DNA of 21,203 nt from Cymbomonas tetramitiformis (taxonomy: Eukaryota > Chlorophyta > Pyramimonadophyceae > Pyramimonadales > Pyramimonadaceae), in assembly GCA_001247695.2 (NCBI GenBank), contig LGRX02028957.1:1-21203 (forward strand), given 5' to 3'. This document shows positions 1 to 9,529 of the stretch, in pieces. The translations under genes were made by a program, and so were the position numbers. The stretch's first letter is position 1; each line of letters starts with the position of its first letter. Under the pieces are notes generated by a model. It made no database searches and was not told where the DNA came from. It saw only the letters and a list, made by a program, of their open reading frames with translations.

Positions 1-578
1 CACATATCGCATAACTACACTCGCTGCATAATCAACAGCGGAAGGAGTGCGCGAGAAATCATCGTCGCTCGCATAATCACCGCCAGAGTATAACAGCGCG
101 ACAAGGTGTGCATACAGCATACAGATCGCATATATACGCTACTATCATTCGCAAAATTGTACGATATGCGACATACTGACGCGCGGATGAACAAATCGTC
201 ATCAGTGTATGTTCCGTACGCGAAATGGCATTCGTATCATATGCCATACATACCTGCGACAGAGATATGTTCACCATTCGCAGCGCACATATCAACGACT
301 TTGATAAATCACTACTCGCACTAATTTTCAGTGCAGTGTACGCATAAAAATCTCGTCATTTTAAATGGTTGCAAAAATCACTCGTCTACGCGCGCATGAT
401 GATTTTGCTTGACAGGATATATACACACCTGCTAGATTCATCATGAACAGATGATGCGCGATGATGGTATACATATATGCAGCATGCTACTTAATATCTG
501 TGATGCTTGCACATAAGAGATGATGTTTATCCATTCGCTGGCAGATTTACATACAAGTTTGCAATCATATGGGTGTGC

Positions 579-713
579 ACCATATGCTGTGTGTGTAGCC
601 ACACACACACACATATAAGTAGATGAGATCAGATAAATATGGACACTGTGCAATCTCATGTCTGTGTACTATATGTTGTGTGTGTAGCCATATCACACAC
701 ACACACGCACGCA
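579..713. repeat. Duplicated TGTGTGTGTAGCCA/CA-repeat module
   Basis: The word TGTGTGTGTAGCCA occurs twice, near 585 and near 676. Each time it is followed by a CA run (600-613 and 694-706). Each TG run with its following CA run can pair as a hairpin around the AGCC centre. This is best read as duplication of a small TG/CA microsatellite module. Confidence 0.75.
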
Positions 714-904
714 CACTTACAGCATATACTATCCATTCAGTATATACCAAGTGCATGCAGCAAGATGTACCATGCATCATTATACCATGCAACTATACCA
801 TGCAGCAGATTCCAATGTTCTGATGACCACACAAATACTTTTGATCATCGGCATTATACTTATCAGCAGCACAATGATCTGTGCACAACATGTGTGTGCA
901 GATC

Positions 905-918
905 AGCACACACACACA
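905..918. repeat. (CA)n microsatellite
   Basis: Short CA run read directly from the sequence, in the same low-complexity setting as the earlier CA runs. Confidence 0.85.
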
Positions 919-1419
919 TACACTCATTTCACTTACAGCAATCATTAATACACAGTGCATATACTTCTATATCATGCACACATCTTATGCTGAATGATTG
1001 CAATGTTGTAAATGGTACATACTTTATTATACTGTACAGCTTGATCACGATAACAGCTGTAGTACATAGAGCATAAGCATATTGCAGTGAATGCTAGTCT
1101 ATATTCGAATCCATGTTGCAAAGGGTGCCTGACTGTAATCTAAACACCATAATTAGTTTGTCGTGCCCTGGTGGAGCCGAGATGCTCTCCAGGTAACATG
1201 TACATTCTATGGTGGATTACTTGAAGGAATGCTCACCTGAGCTTCATGTAAAATCTATCATTAACTCATTTCGTAATGAGATTATCATGGAATTACAACA
1301 ATCCCTAAACTATATATATCATGTTAGATGTAATCAGTACGTGGTATGCTGACAATCTGCATGATAGGTTGTTAGGATATTGTGATATCCATAAAGATCT
1401 TGCAAAGTGTGTGTAAGTA

Positions 1420-1436
1420 AACACACACACACACAC
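1420..1436. repeat. (AC)n microsatellite with nearby TG tract
   Basis: Run of alternating A and C, preceded about 12 bases earlier by GTGTGTGT, so the two can pair into a hairpin. Confidence 0.85.
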
Positions 1437-1669
1437 TAGTACTAATCAGCAGTACTATACACTGCACAAACACTAGCATTCATTATACATGTTGACAATA
1501 CACTGACTCCAAGTGTAATGATCAAGTATTGTATCAATACATAATACATAGATCCCACTTCCAAACACATGTGCGTGGAAGTGTCAAGTGATGGCGATAG
1601 ATATGGGACAGGATCAAACAACATGCTGTAGGGCTGGATGGAGAATATCTCCAGACCCGAAGGCAGTAT

Positions 1670-1706
1670 CAGTGTTCAATATGCAGCTGGTAACTGCTGA
1701 ACACTG
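1670..1706. other. Hairpin
   Basis: CAGTGTTCA (1670-1678) pairs perfectly with TGAACACTG (1698-1706). Inside it GCAG pairs with CTGC after a small bulge. No function is assigned. A second small palindrome, GGAGAATATCTCC, lies about 25 bases upstream. Confidence 0.6.
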
Positions 1707-2190
1707 TCCATGCCATTTTCTCTATCGCTGGAGCAACATCAATATCTACATTGCATTCTGACAGTTGATACAGATGATCACTTCACATGCATGTACCAAC
1801 TCAGATCAGCAACCATACATGAATTGACAAAAAGTGGTTGTGGACGTACATACACACAAACAATGTGTTGTGTAAAAACTGCTTAGATTACATCTAGCAG
1901 TGTCCAGATGTATTTGAACACAGAGATATCACTTGATATACTCGTTGTATACATCCAAATATATCTTAGGATCTGACACAACTATGAATTCATTTACAGT
2001 TGATATATCTTAAATATCACCAGAGAGTGCATTTGCCTCCATGGGTTTCAATCAGTAAAACCCAGAAATGTGATCAACCTCAGATGTTGATATGCAGAAT
2101 AATTCACTTTTATGCCATGAAATTTGTCATGTGCAAAGGTTAAGTGATTTGCAATGCTTCTGTACTTTGCAGTCCACACACACACAGAGA

Positions 2191-2214
2191 TATGTATATA
2201 TATATATATATATA
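2191..2214. repeat. (TA)n microsatellite
   Basis: Long alternating TA tract directly preceded by a short CACACACA run, a compound microsatellite. Confidence 0.9.
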
Positions 2215-2356
2215 CATATAGCCAAAAACGGCCAAAATGGGTAAAATCCGTTTGCGATAGATTTGAAAATTGAAAATCGGACCCTATTTTATTTGATAAT
2301 ATGATTTTATACCTATTGAGGTATGAGAAAATCATAATGACAATAGTCATATCTCG

Positions 2357-2704
2357 TGTAACACCCTAGATATTAGGTGTGTAATATATAGGGGTGAACA
2401 TATTGGCTGTAACGAAAAATCGGTCAAAATACAATACGTGTAATCTTTTGCAAATTCGGGATTGATTTTTTTTGCTATAATGGATATTTATCTATCAAAT
2501 AACAATCCCTGAAAGACATAACACGTGTAACACCCTGTAACACCCTAATATTTGAATGTGTGTGTCAGGGGTGTAACGTACCCTCTGAAAATCACTTAAC
2601 ATTCACTTAGGTATTGAATGCAGTTTTGCTTAAAAATCTTTGCAAAAACGTTATACTGCTTATTTTTTACCTATATTAGGGTTACTGATATCATGTAACA
2701 CCCT
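2357..2704 (+). repeat. Cluster of TGTAACACCCT motifs
   Basis: The 11-mer TGTAACACCCT occurs exactly at 2357-2367, 2526-2536, 2536-2546 (sharing one base) and 2694-2704. A diverged form (TGTAACGTACCCT) lies near 2572. Three of the exact copies are followed by TA or AATAT-like sequence. The copies lie in otherwise non-coding AT-rich DNA and all point the same way. They recall telomere-type CCCTAA words but do not form a telomeric array. Role unknown. Confidence 0.8.
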
Positions 2705-2830
2705 AATCATATTATTGGGTGAAAGGGCCACTGTAACCAGATATGCCCTAAATGCCACCTATTTATTGGATACACTTTGTGTTTGGCAGATATATGTCAT
2801 GCTGTTTTCGATGCAGACATGATTATATAT

Positions 2831-2874
2831 CGGGCAACAACCCAAGAACTGTTGGGCAACAACCCTACAACTGT
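2831..2874 (+). repeat. 22-bp dispersed repeat, two tandem copies (locus 1)
   Basis: Two head-to-tail 22-bp units (2831-2852 and 2853-2874) of the form GGGCAACAACCC followed by an A-rich spacer and ACTGT. They are diverged members of the family whose best copies lie at 7783-7848. A purine tract follows about 110 bases downstream, as it does at locus 2. Confidence 0.7.
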
Positions 2875-2900
2875 ATGAGCTGCTTCATATAAGGACTGCA

Positions 2901-2921
2901 AGCTATAAGCTATAAGCTATA
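2901..2921 (+). repeat. (AGCTATA)3 tandem heptamer
   Basis: Three exact tandem copies of the heptamer AGCTATA, followed by AGGTATATAAAC. Confidence 0.9.
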
Positions 2922-2954
2922 AGGTATATAAACAACTGACTGCCTATGTATTCA

Positions 2955-2981
2955 CACTTCCTCAAAGGGGGAAGAAGGTGG
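2955..2981 (+). other. Purine tract with upstream pyrimidine arm (copy 1)
   Basis: ACTTCCT is followed by a purine run (2964-2981: AAAGGGGGAAGAAGGTGG), so CTTCC can pair with GGAAG. Near-identical arrangements lie at 4377-4396, and looser ones at 6612-6637 and 8365-8396. Purine tracts of this form resemble polypurine tracts that prime plus-strand synthesis next to a 3' LTR, but no LTR boundary is evident here. Confidence 0.45.
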
Positions 2982-3829
2982 ATAGGATTCACACATATCC
3001 ATTTCATATTCCGATCTGGTTATTTCTGATGGATTGCTTTTTGATAAAATCACTGCATTCACAAATAACGTTGAAATCTGTACAACGTTAAATCCACCAT
3101 CACTAATAAAGTGTAAACTCGGATGGGAAACTATATCCCAATGACTATAAGTTGACTCTTGCTCAGCATTTACATTCTCGAGTAAGTTTGGAATGCTGAA
3201 CTATATACATAACATATAACCTGATACCATGCTTAATTGCATTTCCTGGATCAGAAGATGATAGTTATATAATGTATATATATATATATATCCCACCTGA
3301 TACACTTTGGCACTATAGCCGTATATAAGAGTGGGAAGGACAAGTGCATCGCTGTAAGACTGGTTGATATAGTCCCAGTGCTGAAGGCAGAATTTGGCAC
3401 CTGAATAACAGCTGATAACTGTTGGTGACCATCATGCAAGACCTTCCAAGCGTAACTCCTTTGATCCCGAGATGCAAGTGAATTGTTCATAATATGTTGA
3501 CATCACATAAAAGCATTCTGATAAAAACCCTATATATTCATATGAGCTGTCATCACTACAATGACATGGGTTTTTGAATCGTCGAAATAAGTAACTCCGA
3601 TGAATTCACTAGTACAGAATAAGCTGTTGAGATTATTCCTCCGGCTGGATTTCAATCATTCACAATCCCTGTACATTCCGGTGACAAAATATTGCACTGG
3701 ACTGATCACCATATTGGTATAATCTGTGATATATAAGTCACCAGAGAAAGCATTGCAATCAGCACAATGCTGTCTAGACTCACAAAGATGAGTAACATAT
3801 ATTCTCATATGTAATAAACAGAGGCACAA
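2982..3829. other. Non-coding stretch
   Basis: No protein or RNA gene recognised. It contains a TA run at 3275-3291. The longest frame (minus strand, 3251-3490) starts inside that TA run and has no recognisable motif, so I treat it as chance. Confidence 0.55.
3275..3291. repeat. (TA)n microsatellite
   Basis: Uninterrupted alternating TA tract. Confidence 0.9.
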
Positions 3830-3932
3830 TGTGACCTACGCTAAAATCGCGTATGCTCGGGCACTGTATTGTGACCTGCGCTAAGATCGTGTATGCATGG
3901 ACACAACATGACTCGTGCCAATGACGTGGACA
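3830..3932 (+). repeat. 40-bp tandem repeat (TGTGACC..CGCTAA unit)
   Basis: Two adjacent 40-bp units (3830-3869 and 3870-3909) share TGTGACCT.CGCTAA.ATCG.GTATGC. A third, shorter and more diverged unit follows (ATGACTCGTGCCAATGACGTGG). A fourth relative lies at 4199-4224, directly upstream of the second 22-bp repeat locus, so the two repeats belong to one composite family. Confidence 0.75.
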
Positions 3933-4072
3933 TATTTTTTGCCACGACATCACATCTGAAATCAATAAATCACTCAGAGTAAAGGTGTTGACATCAGTAT
4001 AGCACCATTATACATATAGTCATGAGGATTTTAAGGAAGACATAGTCTCTCCGATATTGACAAACATGGTAC

Positions 4073-4086
4073 ATATATATATATAT
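4073..4086. repeat. (AT)n microsatellite
   Basis: Short alternating AT run. Confidence 0.85.
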
Positions 4087-4198
4087 TCATGCTCTCTGAT
4101 TATATATTGATATCCCACAGCATACGATGATGGTAATTGCAAACCACTTCGCCGCTGGAGGGTAGTGTTGTATATATACAGCACATGCTTGGGTACTA

Positions 4199-4286
4199 TA
4201 TGACCCACGCTAATGACGTGGATTCGGGCTGCATCCCAATAACTGCAATGCACCTTGGGTGCAAGGGGCTGCAACCCGAGAACTGC
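4199..4286 (+). repeat. Composite repeat: 40-bp-type unit plus two 22-bp units (locus 2)
   Basis: ATGACCCACGCTAATGACGTGG (4199-4222, related to the tandem at 3830) runs straight into a 22-bp unit at 4225-4246. A spacer with GCACC..GGTGC self-complementarity follows, then a second 22-bp unit at 4265-4286 (GGGCTGCAACCC core). The spacer and second unit recur almost unchanged at 7849-7888. Confidence 0.75.
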
Positions 4287-4376
4287 TATCCAGCTTCATA
4301 GAAAGCTTCCACGTCATCACAAAGAGGTCGGACCTCTGTTGTATTTGAACGGCGCTTGACAACCGCCTAGCAATAC

Positions 4377-4396
4377 ACTTCCTTGAGGGGGGAAGA
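4377..4396 (+). other. Purine tract with upstream pyrimidine arm (copy 2)
   Basis: ACTTCCTTGAGGGGGGAAGA matches copy 1 closely and lies at a similar distance (about 90-115 bases) downstream of the 22-bp units. It may be a relic polypurine tract. Confidence 0.45.
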
Positions 4397-6386
4397 TGAT
4401 AAGCTAGAAATACAACTAAAAACCAAATAAATAATAAAGACAAATAATAAAACAAGTAAGTTGCATCATTGTTTTTGTTTTGGTAAGCCTGACTGTTATA
4501 CAATCAAACCATTCAGAACTCCATGAAGTTGACACATACATCAGCCATGACATACATATGAGCTTGATTTTGAAGACCTAGACATTGTATACATCTGGTC
4601 TAGCATGTATCCAGACTAGAATTGTATATTGACACGGTGCAAGCACTATAGCCTCTGCCACCGATGATCATTGAAAGGGGCAACCATTCTTGATATTTCA
4701 TACATATCATCTGATTGGATCATTAAAGGTGTCAAGATTACTCAATGCAATATGCAGGCCACGGCCTGAGTATAACACCTAGAAGGTCGAAGCCACTGAG
4801 CTGACCAATGCAGCATAAATGTTAGCTGCCTTGAAGGCTATACAATAAGCCTATTGCCCTTATGTCTTGATATGTATCCGTGTATTGGCATCTCTTTGAG
4901 GTAATTATGCCTACTGAATGAGCCATATCAACCATCTTGTCTTCATTGATCATTACATATCTGATCATATCGCCATTGAGCAATGCCTATTCTGTGAGAT
5001 AATATATCACGAGGCATTTCATTATTGCACATTAAACAATTGTAGTGCAACAAAGATCGTCAGCTCTTCATCATACCAAAAGGTTGAGTTGTTGTCATAA
5101 GTATTGATTTTTCAGACACCATTTCTCAGAGGACTATTCATCATGAAAGACAGAGTCTGTGCAATCATGGCTATTCAGCCTCCGACATAGCTGACATAGC
5201 TATTTAGCTTATGACCCAACCGTTGTTAAGCAGCCTCCACACCATATGGCTGAAAAATGGCAAGCAATCTCTTCGGTCATTCTTGGGCATAGAGCAATCA
5301 AGCACAGCCAATCCAGGATGTTTATCCCAAAATTCTCCAAGAGTTATTCATGTTTTTCAGTGTCATATGAAAATAGCTAATATACCGCCCTATGATGGGA
5401 GTCATCTCCTTCAGCGAGGGGAAGTGGTTATGTTGTAAAGTTGACCAATCTGATCATCATAAAAGTGACAGATTTGAGAAAATCGATTGAAACTTGTATT
5501 GAAAATAACTATTCCTTACAATAAGGTATTGCACCTAAGGGAATAAGGGTTTCATCGTCTGAAATAGGAAAAGACTTTTACATTGACTCTAGTTCCTGAA
5601 TCCAGAATCGCATAGAAAAATATTCTATCCTGTACATATAGAAAGCACATTAGATTCAGATTCTGAACATTTAAGTGGACTTGAATGCACTCAAATTTGT
5701 ACTGAGTTGCAATTGTCCAAAGTTTTTACTCTGACATCATTACTTATTTTGTGGAATAGCATACAATGGTATAAACCATCCACATATAGATTGACACCAT
5801 ATTTGTAATTTCATATCATTTTGGCACATAAGACAAGCATGCTTCATTAAGGAATGAAAACTCTTTCAAAGTTCATTCTGGAATATTTAGAAATTTGTTG
5901 CCTCATCCATTAGGCCACGAAGTTTTGGAAAACCCGCAATCTGCGTATGGTCTCCAAGCACAGTTCATCCTCATTCTGGAAAGTGACAGAAATTTTATAG
6001 TCATAAAACAAGTCACAATTCTATCGGATTGAAATGACACATTCATCATTCATATTTCTTTATCATAACAAGTCTCTGAATAGTGTTTGCCCAAAAATAA
6101 AATGGGCACCATTGAGATAAGTGATCATGTGCTGAAGAATATACACATATCACTAAGCAATGCCATGTTCTATTCATAATGAAATGACATGTCAGCCATC
6201 CATCAACTACGAAAATACAACTCGTAGTAAGTTGTTGTCATTACGGACACTTCTTGATTGACTCTCCATTAGCTTCGATACCAAAGTTAACTTCGGTACT
6301 GATTTCTTTGTTCATCATGACAATCATTATCCAGAACCATTGTCTAAGTTGGGTACAGTATAGTAACCCTGAACTGACAAAGTATG
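4397..6386. other. Non-coding stretch, nothing recognised
   Basis: About 2 kb of AT-rich sequence with frequent stops in all frames. The frames present (at most about 100 codons) show no domain motif, and neither strand has a run of frames with coding-like composition. It may be very old transposon debris, but I cannot show that. Confidence 0.5.
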
Positions 6387-6408
6387 TGGGCTGCAACCCA
6401 ACGACTGC
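6387..6408 (+). repeat. 22-bp dispersed repeat (locus 3, single copy)
   Basis: TGGGCTGCAACCC followed by ACGACTGC, a single member of the 22-bp family in the same orientation as the others. A purine tract (GAAGGGGAGGAAGAG, 6623-6637) lies about 215 bases downstream. Confidence 0.65.
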
Positions 6409-7009
6409 ATTTGACATCATCTGGCATTTGCCACATTCAAAAACGTCAGGCATATTGCCAATATGACGTAGAGAGAATCAATGTTCAGATTGACATTGTT
6501 ACCTCTAAAGCATTCGATGAGTAATCTCAGTCTGATTCTCTATCAAACCATTTTTCACATAACATAATGATTGAATAACATCCTCCATCACCATCTGATT
6601 GGTTTGATACATCTCTTTTTACGAAGGGGAGGAAGAGTATAGATTCATTCATTTTTTATACAGCTGCCACAAATTGATTTACATCATTGTGATTTGCTTG
6701 GAAAATTAAAATTTTATCAAAAGTTCCAGCATCTGTGTATAGCAGCCATTAAGTTGATGACACGGTACATCATGCCGATTGAAACATCAAATGAAGTCTT
6801 ATTTGACTTACTAACACATGAAGTTCATTACGAGGAAATCATAGATACATATTTCTCCGGCTCTATCATTTTTATGAAGGGCACTGACATGGGATAACGA
6901 TGGTTTTTCAAAGGTGAATAAGCTATATTGTAAGCTTACGACCATCACTTTGACGTCAACAGCCTGAGATGCTGATTGTCGAAATTCAAGAGTTGAAGGA
7001 TTCGATGAA
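6409..7009. other. Non-coding stretch with a purine tract
   Basis: No gene recognised. It holds the purine tract at 6623-6637, preceded by CTCTTTTT, which can pair with AAGAG. Frames of about 70-80 codons lie on both strands without a family signature. The minus-strand part next to 7010 may continue the decayed integrase-like region. Confidence 0.45.
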
Positions 7010-7665
7010 TCAACCTTGATACATGTGTTTTGATTGATAAATTGTTGATCCATGATTTCTCCCCAAATCTAGAGAAGCTGGCACACAAGTTGTTGCCAAT
7101 GTCTTAAGGAAAGCATCTGAGCAAAGGATTGCTAGTTGTGCCATCAGGCATCGAATTCCATAATAGCAAAGCCGAGTGAGTAAATCCGCCACTCTAGCTA
7201 TTTGCCCGTCATTCCTTCCAGGTTCATGACAAGAGACAATTCATCAAAGTCATACACCAATGCATAAGTCGCATGCATGGTTGCACAGTTTGTATCCGAA
7301 TGCCATTCCATCAAGGTTAAGCATCTTGACAGTAACACTGGCCAACCAAAAGCCTTCCTGTCTTCGGATATCTTGAGCATTCTCATTTCCAACTCTTTGG
7401 ACTAGGAAGCATCATGACTGTGTCTCGCCAGGACGCTAATCCTCAAAGCCGCACACTTGAGGCGAGCCTTATGAGACAGTGACCTTTGGCTTGTGGGGCG
7501 TCAACCCCTTATCAAATCCTGAACACTTGTTAACACCTGGATAAATTTATCATGATGCAACTTAAGTGGGATTATACGTTCCATATAATCATATTGTCTA
7601 CGTATGCTGAAGGCATAACTGCCGCATATGGTTACAATAGGTCGCAGCTTCTATAACATTTTGGC
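7010..7665 (-). pseudogene. Decayed Ty3/gypsy integrase-like fragment
   Basis: Reading the minus strand from about 7665 down to 7010 and changing frame where needed, pieces appear in the order expected of the integrase core and C-terminal part of Ty3/gypsy Pol. A VIEAATY segment (near 7650) recalls the family's W-V/I-E-A-A motif. PQAKGH (near 7490) recalls PQ-NGQ. A W..LL segment (near 7343) lies 28 residues before ATYALVYDFDEL (near 7260), matching the spacing to the usual LVYG motif. LEW...H..Q...QM follows, then AFLKTL...LDLG (near 7090), recalling the GD-L-VL end. Spacing between the first pieces is off, and there are at least two frame changes and several stops. No LTR is seen. This is a by-eye match only; chance similarity cannot be excluded. 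Confidence 0.4.
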
Positions 7666-7731
7666 TTCTAAGTCAAAAGCTGATAGCCGATGACTTTTGC
7701 CAATAATTGCCGACCAAATAATAATCAGACC

Positions 7732-7782
7732 GTGGAAACATGTACCCAAGAGGTTTTCGTCCATCGGTCACATATATATATC
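7732..7782 (+). repeat. About 50-bp direct repeat, copy 1
   Basis: GTGGAAACATGTACCCAAG, then GTTTTCGTC.ATC.GTCA and a TA run. It recurs at 8418-8465 with a 2-base indel and a few changes. The copies are about 690 bases apart and the flanks do not match. Copy 1 runs straight into the 22-bp tandem array. Confidence 0.8.
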
Positions 7783-7888
7783 AGGGCTGCATCCCAAGAA
7801 CTGCAGGGCTGCATCCCAAGAACTGCAGGGCTGCATCCCAAGAACTGCGATGCGCCTTCGGTGCAATGGGCTGCAACCCGAGAACTGC
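7783..7888 (+). repeat. 22-bp tandem array (locus 4, the best preserved)
   Basis: Three identical 22-bp units at 7783-7804, 7805-7826 and 7827-7848, each AGGGCTGCATCCCAAGAACT followed by GC. An 18-bp spacer (GCGCC..GGTGC type) follows, then a fourth variant unit ending at 7888. Each unit carries the small palindrome GGG(6)CCC. The period is not a multiple of three, and the frames that read through it give the same repeat in different frames, so it is unlikely to be coding. Confidence 0.9.
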
Positions 7889-8417
7889 AGGGTTATATCC
7901 CTAACATTTTTTACCCTGCATCAAATTGATATGACAGGAGCAGGAATTGATCCTTCCTTGCTAAGGTGTAGTGAGCCTTGTATAAATCATACCCTTACAC
8001 AGATACGCATATGCGGGTACCAATATCTGTGAAAAACTGCTAATGCTACCTTTGCCAAAACCGTGGTTTGTCATCGGATTCTTGGCCAGTCATCCGAGCT
8101 ACCGGAGATATCGACTGAGGTAGACGGAGTTGTGATCCTAAGTTGTGCTTGACAAACATAACTAAAGAAATTTCACATTAGTACGTGGCGAATCCATTCT
8201 CACTCATCGCGATAGATGTTCGTCAAAGCGCGCGTACCGGACCAAATATTGAGGAGTTGAGCAGACCGGGTAAAGGATTATACGTCCAATCCCGTTAAGC
8301 AGGGCCACTCCGTTTGCATTAAAAACAAGCCCCAAAAATCGGGCTCCCCGTTGCCGCCTGTGAACCTCCATAGTAGCTTCAGGAGGGGAGGAAGGGTTGG
8401 GTGCAATATATATAACT
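7889..8417. other. Non-coding stretch with a purine tract
   Basis: No gene recognised; stops are frequent on both strands. A purine tract (AGGAGGGGAGGAAGGG, 8381-8396) follows CCTCC, with which it can pair. It is the fourth member of the purine-tract set. Confidence 0.5.
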
Positions 8418-8465
8418 GTGGAAACATGTACCCAAGGGTTTTCGTCGATCAGTCATATATATAAG
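8418..8465 (+). repeat. About 50-bp direct repeat, copy 2
   Basis: Second copy of the element at 7732-7782, preceded closely by a purine tract and an ATATATATA run. Confidence 0.8.
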
Positions 8466-8880
8466 GCCGAGAATCGTGCGATTATAAATCGTTAAATCGT
8501 GGGATCATCGTTCGCAAAGAACGACGGCTAGCGCAAATAATCCGTAACGTAGACTTCGGATGCTTTGAATCGTCTAGCACATACATGATAACGTGTGGAT
8601 CAATCAGTAATCCAGCGTAGGATTGTATCGCGAAAACGCTCTTCATTGAACCTTGGAACGTCACTCAACGATACGATTTCCGGAAAGGTGGGCTACATCC
8701 TAAGGACTGTATGGCTAAATGCCTAAGGTGAGGGACTAAAGTGGACTCAGTTCCCCCCAATAACCTAAAAACACCATGAGGGACGCCTCAAATCGGTGTA
8801 AGAAGACTGGTACCAGCAAGAAGCGACAACAACAAAGACATCAAAGACATATACAAAGGTATGCCCGTTGTGAGGTCACA
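8466..8880. other. Non-coding stretch with one 22-bp repeat relic
   Basis: The only recognisable element is a diverged 22-bp family member at 8689-8710 (GGGCTACATCC, then GGACTGT). A frame starting at the ATG at 8775 runs 47 codons in a Lys/Arg/Gln/His-rich composition and ends in the purine tract region. It could be the basic tail of a retrotransposon Pol but has no diagnostic motif. Confidence 0.45.
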
Positions 8881-8888
8881 ACTCTCTT

Positions 8889-8908
8889 AAGAGGGGAGAT
8901 CTGTCAGG
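8889..8908 (+). other. Possible polypurine tract and LTR start
   Basis: AAGAGGGGAGA (8889-8899) is followed after two bases by TGTCAGG (from 8902). A purine run of this form two bases before a 5'-TG is the usual junction between an LTR retrotransposon body and its 3' LTR. I could not find a matching TGACA end or a primer-binding site, so this is only a suggestion. Confidence 0.3.
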
Positions 8909-8927
8909 GTTATGACCGATGACATAT

Positions 8928-9130
8928 GTGTCATACATGTCATACGTGTCATACATGTCATACCATGTCATGTCATGTCATGTCATGTCATATATTATTA
9001 TGACAGTCGGTCATGTCATATATTATTATGACAGTCGACAGTATGGTCGATCATGACTGTACAGGTCGAGTCGCGTCATACATTTATGATAGTCGTCAGT
9101 ACGGTCGACGATGACTGTACATGTCGCCAG
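8928..9130. repeat. Nested minisatellite (GTCATAC / ATGTC / 26-bp / about 57-bp units)
   Basis: Four 9-mers of the form (G/A)TGTCATAC run into five or six ATGTC pentamers. Two exact 26-bp units follow (8984-9009 and 9012-9037), each going from CATGTCATAT through TATTATTATGACAGTCG. They lead into two diverged units of about 57 bp that carry CAGTA.GGTCGA..ATGACTGTACA. Many words are partly self-complementary (TGACTGTACAGGTC; GTCGAC). This is stepwise growth of a tandem repeat, with longer units built from shorter ones. Confidence 0.85.
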
Positions 9131-9529
9131 ATGATTATGTCATATCATCAGGCATCCCTGTCATCGAGAGTTCGTATGATTGAACTCGAAGATGGCAAAG
9201 TAAAGATACATCTTGGAAACAAACCAAGAACCATCTTTAGCTTTCAGCATGCGCAGAACTCGCATGTGCAGCATGAACGAACTAGTCGTTACTACCATGC
9301 TGGTCGTTCAACCTACGTCTCGGGTTCACAACCCAATGGCGGTACCATCTAAGATGATGGGAGACGTATGGTACAAAAGTGAGGAAGCGTTGTGCTTCAA
9401 CAGATCTTCTTACAGAGACTGCACTCACAAACCCGCTCATCCGTACACTTGCATTGCTGTCCAACTTTGCAGTGTTTATTTGTATACTGATAATATATTC
9501 ACGGCGCCTGTTTATCTCGCCGTATCAGA
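9131..9529. other. Non-coding or unassigned stretch
   Basis: A + frame from a TTG at 9213 to 9659 crosses this stretch but ends inside the GAAGAC repeat cluster. It has no conserved motif and no ATG at its start, so I do not call a gene. The sequence may be part of the LTR suggested at 8902. Confidence 0.4.

Larger units (their letters stand above)
1..2190. other. AT-rich non-coding stretch with CA microsatellites
   Basis: About 2.2 kb with no credible gene. Open frames here are at most about 145 codons, rich in Tyr/His/Ile/Cys from CA-, TA- and CAT-type simple sequence, and occur on both strands alike, as expected of chance frames. The texture is repeated words such as CATATG, ATCATG and ACACAC. 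I see no protein motif, tRNA-like cloverleaf or rRNA fragment. The individual microsatellites and one hairpin are listed separately. Confidence 0.6.

Noticed and set aside
639..1076. 145-codon + frame in the CA-rich start of the window
   Set aside because: It is built from CA/TG microsatellites, equally long frames exist on the opposite strand, and no motif is present.
6241..6453. Minus-strand frame ending in SIKKCP, which vaguely recalls the tail of gypsy Pol
   Set aside because: The match is only a few residues and its distance from the integrase-like region is too large; not separable from chance.
7783..7888. CRISPR-like array from the regular 22-bp repeats
   Set aside because: Units are directly abutting with no unique spacers, and the setting is eukaryotic repeat DNA.
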